NCBI GenBank assembly: GCA_963726995.1
Contig: CAVSEP010000006.1
Span: forward strand, 372,001-436,000
Length of the DNA stretch: 64,000 nt
DNA from: DAIDKA01 sp963726995
Lineage (GTDB): Bacteria > Pseudomonadota > Gammaproteobacteria > Steroidobacterales > Steroidobacteraceae
Direction: 5' to 3'
Positions 41,265 through 48,455 of this stretch are shown here, piece after piece; the stretch's first letter is position 1, and each line of letters begins with the position of its first letter. Under the pieces are notes generated by a model that ran no database searches, was not told the origin of the DNA, and saw nothing but the letters and a program-made list of their open reading frames with translations. The translations under genes were made by a program, and so were the position numbers.

Positions 41265-43115
41265 CTAGAACCCTTCCGAGGATACCGGCGTCTGCGCCGT
41301 GGTGCGCTCGCGCGCGGCGATGAAGTCCCCGGTGATCATGTCCGAGTAGGGTTGGCCGGGGCCGACCATGGGGTACACGCCCGCGTCCTTGTCGATGACC
41401 ACTTCAAGGAAGGCCGGGCCCTTGAAGGCGATGAACTCGGCCACGACCCGCGCCACATCTTCCTTGGCGGACAGGCGCACGGCGTACTTGAAGCCGTCGG
41501 CCTGGGCGGCCTTGATGAAGTCCTTGGTGTGCAGCGATTTATCGCTGGCCGAAAAGCGTCCCTTGAAGAACAGCTTCTGCCACTGCCGGACCATGCCGTC
41601 GCCGTTGTTGTTCAGCACGACGATCTTCACCGGCAGGTCGTAGGTCGTCACGGTCTCCAGCTCGCCGATATTCATGCGGATGCTGGCGTCGCCATCGATG
41701 TCGATGACCAGCGCCTGCGGATGCGCGATCTGCGCGCCGATGGCGGCGGGCAGGCCGAAGCCCATGGTGCCCATGCTGCCGGAGGTCAGCCACTGGCGGG
41801 GCTTGCGGAAATCGAAGTACTGCGCCGCCCACATCTGGTGCTGCCCGACACCCGTGGAGACGATCGCCTCGCCGCGCGTCAGCCGGTTGATTTCCTCGAT
41901 CACGTGATAGGGTTGGATCGCGACGCTGTTGCGGTCGTAGTTGAAGGCATGGTCGCGCTTGAGCGCGCCGATGTGCGCATGCCACGCGGAATAATCCGGC
42001 TTGAAGCCGATGCGCCGGCCGTGCAGGACCAGGGTGCGCAGGGCATCATCCAGCAGCCCGACGTGGCTCCACTGCACCTTCCTGACCTTGTCGATTTCCG
42101 CGCGGTCGATGTCAAACTGCGCGATGGCCCGGGCATTGGGCGCAAACTTCGCCGGCACCGTGGCCACCCGATCATCGAAGCGCGCGCCGAGCGCGATCAG
42201 GAAATCGCAGTCATCGACCGCATAGTTGGCGTAGGCCGCGCCATGCATGCCGAGCATGCCCACGCACAGCGGTCCGCCCAGCGTGTCCATCGCGCCCAGG
42301 CCCATCAGCGTGGTGACCACGGGCACGCCGAAGGCCTGCGCGAACTGCTTCAGCGCATCGGATGCCTCGGCATTGATGACTCCGCCCCCGGCGTAGATCA
42401 GCGGGCGCTTCGCCGCGCCGAGCAACTCGAAGAACCGATTGGCATCCGGAGCCCCGAGGCTGTCGCGGGCCAGGTCCACGATGCGGCTGCGGTAGCCGGG
42501 CACCGGCAAAGTGCCGCTGCCGACATAGGCGCCTTTCCAGTTCTGCACGTCCTTGGGCACATCCACCACCACCGGGCCCGGCCGTCCGGTGCGGGCGATC
42601 TCGAAGGCCGTGCGCAGCGTGGCTTCCAGCTTGGTGGGATCGGTCACCAGGAAAATATGCTTGGCCACGGCCCCCATCAGGTTGGCGACCGGCGCCTCCT
42701 GGAAGGCATCGGTGCCGATGGCGCCGGTGGCGACTTGACCGCAGATCACCACCACGGGTATGGAATCGGCCATGCAGTCGCGGACCGGCGTGACGGTATT
42801 CGTGGCGCCGGGACCGGAGGTGACCAGGCAGACTCCCACCTTGCCGGTGGCGCGCGCGTAGCCGGCCGCCATGAAGCCGGCGCCCTGCTCGTTCGCGGGC
42901 ACGATCAGCGGCACCTGCCGGGTGCCCTGGGCCTGCGCCTGCTCGTTGAACAGGAACACCGCATCATAGGTGGGCAGGATGGCCCCGCCGCTGTAGCCGA
43001 AAATGGCCGTGACGCCCTCGTCCGCCAGCACCTGGACCAGCATCTGCGCGCCGGTCATCTGCTGACCGGCCAGAGGGTGCCCGGCGGGCCGGGCCATGAT
43101 GACGGTGTCGTTCAT
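41265..43115 (-). CDS. ilvB: Acetolactate synthase large subunit
   Basis: A 616-residue thiamine-diphosphate enzyme that joins pyruvate units (or pyruvate plus 2-oxobutanoate) in valine and isoleucine synthesis. ThDP contacts are seen in the catalytic Glu of VPANEQGAGFMAAGYAR and the metal motif DGDASIRMNIGELET. The FAD-binding middle domain has GARFDDRVA. The N-terminal extension to MTGAQMLVQVLADEG is slightly long. It is divergent from ilvH, with 125 bp between the starts. The usual ilvI-ilvH operon arrangement is therefore broken. Confidence 0.95.
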   Translation of the reverse strand: MNDTVIMARPAGHPLAGQQMTGAQMLVQVLADEGVTAIFGYSGGAILPTYDAVFLFNEQAQAQGTRQVPLIVPANEQGAGFMAAGYARATGKVGVCLVTSGPGATNTVTPVRDCMADSIPVVVICGQVATGAIGTDAFQEAPVANLMGAVAKHIFLVTDPTKLEATLRTAFEIARTGRPGPVVVDVPKDVQNWKGAYVGSGTLPVPGYRSRIVDLARDSLGAPDANRFFELLGAAKRPLIYAGGGVINAEASDALKQFAQAFGVPVVTTLMGLGAMDTLGGPLCVGMLGMHGAAYANYAVDDCDFLIALGARFDDRVATVPAKFAPNARAIAQFDIDRAEIDKVRKVQWSHVGLLDDALRTLVLHGRRIGFKPDYSAWHAHIGALKRDHAFNYDRNSVAIQPYHVIEEINRLTRGEAIVSTGVGQHQMWAAQYFDFRKPRQWLTSGSMGTMGFGLPAAIGAQIAHPQALVIDIDGDASIRMNIGELETVTTYDLPVKIVVLNNNGDGMVRQWQKLFFKGRFSASDKSLHTKDFIKAAQADGFKYAVRLSAKEDVARVVAEFIAFKGPAFLEVVIDKDAGVYPMVGPGQPYSDMITGDFIAARERTTAQTPVSSEGF

Positions 43116-43197
43116 TTTTCAGGCGTTGGACGCAAAACCCTTGGCGGGTCTTAAAGAGTAGCAGTTTGGTGCACGGACGCGCTAGAGTCGGCGTTTA

Positions 43198-43214
43198 AGC
43201 CCTGATTTAGGGCT
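43198..43214. promoter_or_regulatory. Short inverted repeat in the ilvB/ilvH divergent control region
   Basis: AGCCCT-GATTT-AGGGCT, a perfect 6-bp stem with a 5-nt loop, 27 bp before the ilvH ATG. It is near where an ilvH leader or operator would lie. No leader peptide rich in branched-chain codons could be found, so attenuation is not supported. Confidence 0.4.
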
Positions 43215-43240
43215 CTTTCGGGTCACCACCCCTCACATCC

Positions 43241-43750
43241 ATGCGCCATATCATCGCCATCCTCCTGCAGAACGAGTCCGGAGCGCTGTCGCGCGTCGCG
43301 GGCCTGTTTTCCACCCGCGGCTACAACATCGAGTCGCTGTCGGTCGCCCCGACGCACGACGCCACGGTCTCGCGCATCACCATGGTGACCACCGGCTCCG
43401 ATGCCGTCATCCAGCAGATCGTCAACCAGCTGCACAAGCTCATCGATGTGGTGCGGGTGGAGGACATGACCACCGGCGAGCATCTGGAACGGGAACTGGT
43501 GCTGCTGAAACTGAAGGTGCGCCCGGAACACACCGACGGCCTGCGCGGCTACGTGGCACGCAGCGGCGGCCGGGTGCTGGACCCGGCGCTCGATGGCTTC
43601 ATCGTCGAGCTGACCGCCAGTGAGGCGGAGATCAACAGCTTCATTCGCGAACTGGCTGCGCGCGGGGAACTTCTGGAAGTCGCGCGCAGCGGCGCACTGG
43701 GAATGGGCCGCAGTGCCCGGCCGATGCAGCTGGTGAAATCCAGCGGGTGA
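43241..43750 (+). CDS. ilvH: Acetolactate synthase small subunit
   Basis: A 169-residue regulatory subunit. The N-terminal ACT domain is classical: MRHIIAILLQNESGALSRVAG, then FSTRGYNIESLSVAPTHD. It is followed by the C-terminal ALS_ss region (VLLKLKVRPEH, GRVLDPALDGFIVELTAS). It activates the large subunit and confers valine feedback. It is transcribed away from ilvB and is followed after 4 bp by the hybrid kinase gene. Confidence 0.95.
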   Translation: MRHIIAILLQNESGALSRVAGLFSTRGYNIESLSVAPTHDATVSRITMVTTGSDAVIQQIVNQLHKLIDVVRVEDMTTGEHLERELVLLKLKVRPEHTDGLRGYVARSGGRVLDPALDGFIVELTASEAEINSFIRELAARGELLEVARSGALGMGRSARPMQLVKSSG

Positions 43751-43754
43751 GAGC

Positions 43755-45314
43755 TTGGCGCATCCGCGGGTACTGATCGTCGACGAACCCGAGGAGCGTC
43801 TGCCGTTTTATCGCGGCGTGCTGGGCGAATTCGACGCGCACGCCGTCGTCGCCGGTGCCGGCAACCTGCAGCCGCTGCTGCAGGAAGACTATGCGGTCAT
43901 CCTGGTGAATCTGGCGAACCCGGGTTCTTTCGGACTCGAGGCGGCGCACCACATCCGGCACAACCCGCGCACGCGGCACACGCCCATCGTGTTCATCGGC
44001 ACGGCAGGCCCGGATGCCGCGCTCGCCGACATCGAAGGCCCGGTGGATTTCATCCCGGGGCCCGTCGTTCACGATGTCCTGCGCACCAGGGTGCGCATCT
44101 TCATGGATCTGCATCGGGTCACGCAACGCACCGAGCAGCTGCAGGCCGCGAACTCCAGTGAGAAGCGGCTGCGCCGTGAAGCCGAGGAACTGTCGCGACT
44201 CAAGGATGAGTTTCTTGCGACCATGTCGCACGAACTGCGCACGCCGCTGAACGCCATACTCGGCTGGATCACGCTGCTGCGCACCGGGCGACTGGACGGC
44301 GCCACCGCCGAGCGGGCGCTGGAGACCATCGAGCGCAATGCGCGCGCGCAAAAGAACCTCATCGATGACCTGCTGGATGTCTCGCGAATCGTCTCCGGCA
44401 AGGTGCAGCTGGAACTCACGGAGTTTGATCCGCGCCAGGTGGTGGAGTCCGCGCTGGCGACCATGGCGCCGGCGGCCGACGCGCGCCGCATCATCCTGAC
44501 TCCGGATCTCGCGCTCGGCGCGGCGCCGCTGCGCGCGGATTTCGCGCGCCTGCAGCAGGTGCTGTGCAATCTGCTGTCGAATGCCATCAAGTTCACGCCC
44601 GAGGGCGGCCGGGTGTCGATCCGCATGGAGCGCGCGCCCGAGGCCGTCAGCATCGCCGTGACCGATACCGGCCAGGGCATTTCGCCCGAATTCCTGCCGC
44701 ATGTCTTTGACCGGTTCAGGCAGGAAGACGGTTCCATCAGCCGGCGGCACAGCGGCCTGGGTCTGGGGCTGGCGATCGTGCGGCACCTGGTGGAACTGCA
44801 CGGCGGCAAGGTGGCGGCGGCAAGTTCCGGTGAAGGCCAGGGCGCGACGTTCACGGTGCGCATTCCGGCGCCTGACCTCAAGGGCGAGTCGCATCGGCTG
44901 CCGGCCGAGCTTGAAGCCGACGGCCTGCGGCGGCTCGCGGGGCTTGCGGTGCTGGTCGTGGATGATGATGCCGTGTCCCGCGAGGTGGTCGCCAACATGC
45001 TGCAGGGGTACGGGGCGCGCGTGACCACGGTGGACTCCGGCGAGCGCGCCCTGAACCTCGTGATGCAGCAGGCACCGGACGTGCTGATCGCGGACCTGGC
45101 GATGCCGCAGATGACGGGTATCGACCTGATCCAGCGGGTCCGCAACCTGCGCACCGATCAGGGCGGCAGGATTCCGGCCGTCGCGGTGTCGGCATTTGCG
45201 GCCGCTCCGGACCGGCTGCTGTCATTGCAGGCGGGCTTCGACAACCACCTCGCCAAGCCGGTGGAGCCCGAAGAGCTGGCGCGGGTCCTGATCGACACTC
45301 TGCAGCAGCGCTGA
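43755..45314 (+). CDS. Hybrid histidine kinase: pseudo-receiver, HisKA, HATPase, receiver
   Basis: A 519-residue cytosolic sensor with a TTG start 4 bp after ilvH (GGTGAG ribosome-binding sequence overlapping the ilvH stop). The N-terminal receiver-like domain keeps an acidic pair (VDEPEE) but has Asn52 where the phospho-acceptor Asp is expected (VILVNLANPG), so it is likely a pseudo-receiver. The HisKA motif is SHELRTPLNAILGW with His159. HATPase motifs are NLLSNAIKFTPEGG, DTGQGIS and GLGLGLAIVRHLVE. The C-terminal receiver has VLVVDDDAVSREV and LIADLAMPQ with Asp447. Its output is unknown. Confidence 0.92.
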   Translation: MAHPRVLIVDEPEERLPFYRGVLGEFDAHAVVAGAGNLQPLLQEDYAVILVNLANPGSFGLEAAHHIRHNPRTRHTPIVFIGTAGPDAALADIEGPVDFIPGPVVHDVLRTRVRIFMDLHRVTQRTEQLQAANSSEKRLRREAEELSRLKDEFLATMSHELRTPLNAILGWITLLRTGRLDGATAERALETIERNARAQKNLIDDLLDVSRIVSGKVQLELTEFDPRQVVESALATMAPAADARRIILTPDLALGAAPLRADFARLQQVLCNLLSNAIKFTPEGGRVSIRMERAPEAVSIAVTDTGQGISPEFLPHVFDRFRQEDGSISRRHSGLGLGLAIVRHLVELHGGKVAAASSGEGQGATFTVRIPAPDLKGESHRLPAELEADGLRRLAGLAVLVVDDDAVSREVVANMLQGYGARVTTVDSGERALNLVMQQAPDVLIADLAMPQMTGIDLIQRVRNLRTDQGGRIPAVAVSAFAAAPDRLLSLQAGFDNHLAKPVEPEELARVLIDTLQQR

Positions 45315-45524
45315 TCAGCCGATTCGCGGCACGTCGCCCGACATCCGGTATTGATCCCTGCGCCGATCGGCGAGCCGCAGGATCTCCCGACGCCGGGCAT
45401 CGTCGGCAAGCCCCCATTCCTTGATCTCCTCCAGTGACCGGAAGCAGCCAAGGCAGGTGAGGTCATCACCCAGGCAGCAGTCCCTGACGCAGGGTGACTG
45501 CGGGCATTGGTCGATGGCATCCAT
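45315..45524 (-). CDS. DUF1289 domain protein
   Basis: A 69-residue protein with the DUF1289 pattern: CPQSPCVRDC, then LTCLGCFRSLEEIKEW. The cysteines suggest a small metal-binding site. The start is the ATG at 45524 (MDAIDQCPQSPC); the longer ORF is Gly/Arg-rich and rejected. It follows the metallo-beta-lactamase gene by 2 bp and ends back-to-back with the hybrid kinase gene. Confidence 0.82.
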   Translation of the reverse strand: MDAIDQCPQSPCVRDCCLGDDLTCLGCFRSLEEIKEWGLADDARRREILRLADRRRDQYRMSGDVPRIG

Positions 45525-45526
45525 AG

Positions 45527-46429
45527 CTAGAGTGCAGCGGGCTCCCTCTGCTGCCGCAGCAGTTCCGCCTCGAAGGCCGCCTGGCGCTCGGCCACGGCGG
45601 CCTGATAGCCCTGGGGATCCACCCACACATTGGCGCCGGCCCCGCCTTTCAGGTCCTTCAGTTTTCCGAGCATGTTGAAGTACGCGCCATGCGCACCCAG
45701 GAAGACATCGCAGGGCAGATCCTTCAACAAGGAAAAGGTCCGCTCAAAGTCCTTGGCAATTCCCGGATAGGAGGCCGGCCGTCCCGGCCGATCGAGCAGG
45801 CGGTAGCCGGGATTGACGTTCCAGCTGCCCACGATGACGATGTTCAGATCCCGTCCGCCATCCTTTTCGCGCAAGGTCCAGGTGGTGCAGCCGCGCGTAT
45901 GGCCGGGAGTCTTGTGCGCGACCAGCACCTGGCCGCCAAGTCGGACCTCGTCGCCATCGTGCAGCACGCGACTGACTTTCGCCGGCGGATACCGTCCTGC
46001 AGGAGCTGCGCTTTCAGCGCCATAGGCGAAATCCTTCGCGCCGCCGCTCTCCACCACGGGAACGTCAGCGTCCATCACCATGTATTTGGCGCCCGTCAAT
46101 CGAATCACTTCGGCGCTGCCGCCGTCGTGATCGTAGTGCGCGTGGCTGATCAGCAGGATTCTGGTATCGGAAAAACGAAAGCCGAGCTTCTCGATGCTGG
46201 CGCGGATCAGCGGCACGGAGGCTTCGAGACTTGAATTGATGAGAATATTGCCCTGCGCAGTGACGACCAGATAGGAGGCGAGATCCTTGCTGCCCACGTA
46301 GTACAGGTTTCCCGCGATATGGAAGGGCTCGATGGGGGTCGTCCAGTCCGGATTTGTCTGCGCCTGCGATCGCGCCCCCAGCAGCAGCATCGCAAGACCG
46401 AGCCAGCTGCCAATTCTGCGACTGAACAT
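45527..46429 (-). CDS. Subclass B3 metallo-beta-lactamase
   Basis: A 300-residue MBL-fold protein with a signal peptide (MFSRRIGSWLGLAMLLLG, then SQAQ). The B3 zinc ligands are visible: SHAHYDHDGG (His116, His118, Asp120, His121), TPGHTRGCTTW (His196) and GAHGAYFNM (His263). NVNPGYRLLDRPGR and the DLPCDVFLGAHGAYF block are typical of B3 enzymes such as L1 or FEZ-1. The ATG at 46429 is preceded by AGGGGGA at a good distance. It should be periplasmic. Beta-lactam hydrolysis is likely, but phenotype cannot be judged from sequence. Confidence 0.9.
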   Translation of the reverse strand: MFSRRIGSWLGLAMLLLGARSQAQTNPDWTTPIEPFHIAGNLYYVGSKDLASYLVVTAQGNILINSSLEASVPLIRASIEKLGFRFSDTRILLISHAHYDHDGGSAEVIRLTGAKYMVMDADVPVVESGGAKDFAYGAESAAPAGRYPPAKVSRVLHDGDEVRLGGQVLVAHKTPGHTRGCTTWTLREKDGGRDLNIVIVGSWNVNPGYRLLDRPGRPASYPGIAKDFERTFSLLKDLPCDVFLGAHGAYFNMLGKLKDLKGGAGANVWVDPQGYQAAVAERQAAFEAELLRQQREPAAL

Positions 46430-46496
46430 GACGAGTCCCCCTGGCCGTATCGTATACCCCGAATACGCGCTCGACGACCAGCAGACGCCTGCGCAA

Positions 46497-47303
46497 TCAG
46501 CCGCGGACGTTGATGGCGTAGCCGCCGTCGACGGTGAGTTTCGCGCCGTTAATGTAGGCCGCGCGATCGGAGGCGATGAACAACACCGCGTCGGCAACCT
46601 CCCGCATGGTCCCCCAGCGGCCTGCGACGATGCCCCAGTCGCGGCAGATCTCATCCAGGAACTGCTGCTTCGACAGCTGGCGCTGCCGGCCGGCGCCCTG
46701 CGCCCACTCCTCGCGCCACTCGGTCGCGATGAGCCCGGGAACCACCGAGTTCACGGTAATGCGCGCCGCCGCGAGGTCCGCGGCCAGATAGCCGGTGACA
46801 TGGTTCATCGCGGCGTTGTTCAGGCCGTGCGTCAGCGCGGAAGTGAGCACGCTGAGGCCTGCGATCCCACTGATATTGATGATGCGCCCGGTGCCGTCCC
46901 GCGGCATGTGGGGAATCATGGCCTGGGTCACGCGCAGCATGCCGAGGGTCTTGGTGTCGAGGTCATCGCGCCAGTCCGAGTCCGGCCATTGGATCTGGCG
47001 CTCTGGCCGCTTGATCGGACCGCCGGCATTGTTCACCAGGATGTGGAGCGTACCGAGCGCGGCCTGCGCGCGCGCGACCGCGGCCGCCACCGCCGTGGCA
47101 TCGCGGATGTCGGTCGGCAGCGCCAGCGCGGCGACCCCGGTGGCAGCGTGTATCTCATCGGCCGCGGCCTGCAGCGCGCTGCCGGTGCGCGCGAGCAGGG
47201 CGACTCGCACGCCCTCCTCGGCGAGGCCCAGCGCGATGGCCCTGCCTATGCCCTTGCTGGCGCCCGTGACGAGCGCGGCCCGTCCCTTCAGTCCCAGATC
47301 CAT
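46497..47303 (-). CDS. SDR family protein lacking the canonical Tyr/Lys pair
   Basis: A 268-residue short-chain dehydrogenase-like protein. The cofactor motif TGASKGIG, NNAG and the Ser of IINISGIAG (Ser145) are present. The expected Y-x-x-x-K reads HGLNN, giving His159 and Asn163 instead. The C-terminal VPGLIATEW and INGAKLTVDGGYAIN are normal. Either the family uses other residues or the enzyme is a non-catalytic relative. Its stop lies 67 bp from the metallo-beta-lactamase start. Confidence 0.88.
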   Translation of the reverse strand: MDLGLKGRAALVTGASKGIGRAIALGLAEEGVRVALLARTGSALQAAADEIHAATGVAALALPTDIRDATAVAAAVARAQAALGTLHILVNNAGGPIKRPERQIQWPDSDWRDDLDTKTLGMLRVTQAMIPHMPRDGTGRIINISGIAGLSVLTSALTHGLNNAAMNHVTGYLAADLAAARITVNSVVPGLIATEWREEWAQGAGRQRQLSKQQFLDEICRDWGIVAGRWGTMREVADAVLFIASDRAAYINGAKLTVDGGYAINVRG

Positions 47304-47315
47304 TCGCGGCTCCTC

Positions 47316-47681
47316 TTACCGACTCGGCAGGGGTGCGCTGCGGAAGGCCAGGTCCTGGACCGGGCGGCCGCCCAGCAGGTGCTCCTGGAGAATGCGCTCC
47401 AGGTTCTCGGGCGAGCAGTCGCGATACCAGGTGCCTTCCGGGTAGACCACCGCGATGGGCCCGGCCACGCAGATGCGCAGGCAGTCGGCCTTGGTGCGCA
47501 GCACGCCCTGCTCGGCGTCCACCAGACCCAGCTCGCGCAGCCGGCGCTTCAGGTACTCCCAGGCCTGCTGCTGGGCCGGTGCCTCGGCGCACTTGCCGCC
47601 CGTGCACAGGAAAATGTGGCGCCGGTTGGCGCCCAGGCGCAGCTTCTGCGCGGCCAGTTGCAGTGCATCAGAGTTGTCCAT
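47316..47681 (-). CDS. Thioredoxin-like [2Fe-2S] ferredoxin
   Basis: A 121-residue protein of the thioredoxin-like ferredoxin fold. The cluster cysteines are seen as FLCTGGKCAEA and DCLRICVAGPIAVVYPEG, the C-x4-C...C-x3-C pattern of the (2Fe-2S) ferredoxin family related to the NuoE-type domain. It starts 12 bp upstream of the SDR gene on the same strand and probably shares a transcript with it. The partner enzyme is not known. Confidence 0.88.
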   Translation of the reverse strand: MDNSDALQLAAQKLRLGANRRHIFLCTGGKCAEAPAQQQAWEYLKRRLRELGLVDAEQGVLRTKADCLRICVAGPIAVVYPEGTWYRDCSPENLERILQEHLLGGRPVQDLAFRSAPLPSR

Positions 47682-47719
47682 GCGCGGCAGTCTACCGCGT
47701 CCGCGGCGCGCAGACGCTC

Positions 47720-47750
47720 AACGGGGCCGCTGAGGCGGCCCCGTTTTCTT
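47720..47750 (+). terminator. Strong hairpin with T-tract (intrinsic terminator, plus-strand orientation)
   Basis: An 11-bp GC-rich stem AACGGGGCCGC / GCGGCCCCGTT with a TGAG loop, followed on the plus strand by TTCTT. On the minus strand, the direction of the glnK and ferredoxin genes, the same hairpin is followed by TTGAGCG, a weak U-tract. It lies in the 132-bp gap between glnK and the ferredoxin gene and may end glnK transcripts, although the plus orientation looks better. Confidence 0.6.
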
Positions 47751-47813
47751 CGGCAGTTTGCTTGGCTGGAACTCGCGCCCTTGGTCCGCAGGACCGACGC
47801 GGGTTGCGGAAAG

Positions 47814-48152
47814 TTACAGCGCGGTGTCGTCGGTCTCGCCGGTGCGGATGCGGATGACGCGCTGGATGTCCGTGATGAAGATCTTGCCATCGCCGACCTT
47901 GCCGGTCTTGGCAGACTTTAGGATCGCTTCCACGACCTGATCGGCGAGGTCGCTGCGCACCGCCACCTCGATACGGGTCTTGGGCACAAAATCCACCACA
48001 TATTCAGCGCCGCGGTACAGCTCGGTGTGGCCGCGTTGCCGGCCAAATCCTTTTACTTCCGTGACAGTCATTCCCGAAACGCCGATGTCAGACAGTGCGG
48101 CGCGCACGTCGTCGAGCTTGAACGGCTTGATGATCGCGGTGACCAGTTTCAT
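47814..48152 (-). CDS. glnK: Nitrogen regulatory protein P-II
   Basis: A 112-residue P-II protein. The T-loop with uridylylation Tyr51 is in RGAEYVVDFVPK, and the C-terminal signature GKIFITDIQRVIRIRTGE is typical. P-II senses 2-oxoglutarate, ATP and ADP and controls nitrogen assimilation. A sigma-54 promoter lies upstream, which is the GlnK-type pattern of nitrogen control. No amtB gene follows; the next gene on this strand is the ferredoxin after a hairpin. A glnB assignment cannot be fully excluded. Confidence 0.9.
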   Translation of the reverse strand: MKLVTAIIKPFKLDDVRAALSDIGVSGMTVTEVKGFGRQRGHTELYRGAEYVVDFVPKTRIEVAVRSDLADQVVEAILKSAKTGKVGDGKIFITDIQRVIRIRTGETDDTAL

Positions 48153-48455
48153 GTTGTTAATTCCCCGTCCAGGTACTTATGGGCCATGTTACGCAGGCCA
48201 GAGCATTTTTGCAGTTTTCATGCCATGCGAAAAGCAATTGGAAAATCATGGGTTTTCAGGCACTCAGGACTTTTATCGCAGTGCGGCACGCACCGTTGCG
48301 GAGCGTCGCTTCGGAAGGCACGCCCCGACTTGGTGCATTTACCGGGTCCTGCCGGGGGGCGCCGGAGTACCTGCGGCCTGGCCCGGCCGACGGCTCCGGA
48401 CCGCCTGCGGCCGGCCCTCCGGTGAGGGTAATCCCGGGGCCGGTCCCGCGGCGAG
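48153..48455. other. Non-coding gap between gshA and glnK
   Basis: A 303-bp stretch with no convincing gene. The glnK-proximal half (48153-48250) is AT-richer and holds the sigma-54 promoter. The gshA-proximal half (about 48330-48455) is very GC-rich with several possible hairpins downstream of gshA, but none has a T-tract. Nothing else is seen. Confidence 0.7.
48210..48225 (-). promoter_or_regulatory. Sigma-54 (-24/-12) promoter of glnK
   Basis: Minus strand TGGCATGAAAACTGCA: the GG at -24 and the GC at -12 are 10 nt apart, the exact spacing required by RpoN. The start of transcription would be about 12 nt downstream near 48198, leaving a leader of about 46 nt before the glnK ATG. The gene it serves is a nitrogen regulator, which supports the call. 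Confidence 0.7.

Noticed and set aside
43128..43140. GGACGCAAAACCC resembling the second half of a GEMM riboswitch upstream of ilvH
   Set aside because: The first-half block GGCAAACC and GNRA hairpin are missing, so a riboswitch is not supported.
40977..43154. Plus-strand ORF of 725 codons
   Set aside because: It lies opposite ilvB and is rich in His, Arg and Gly without recognisable domains.
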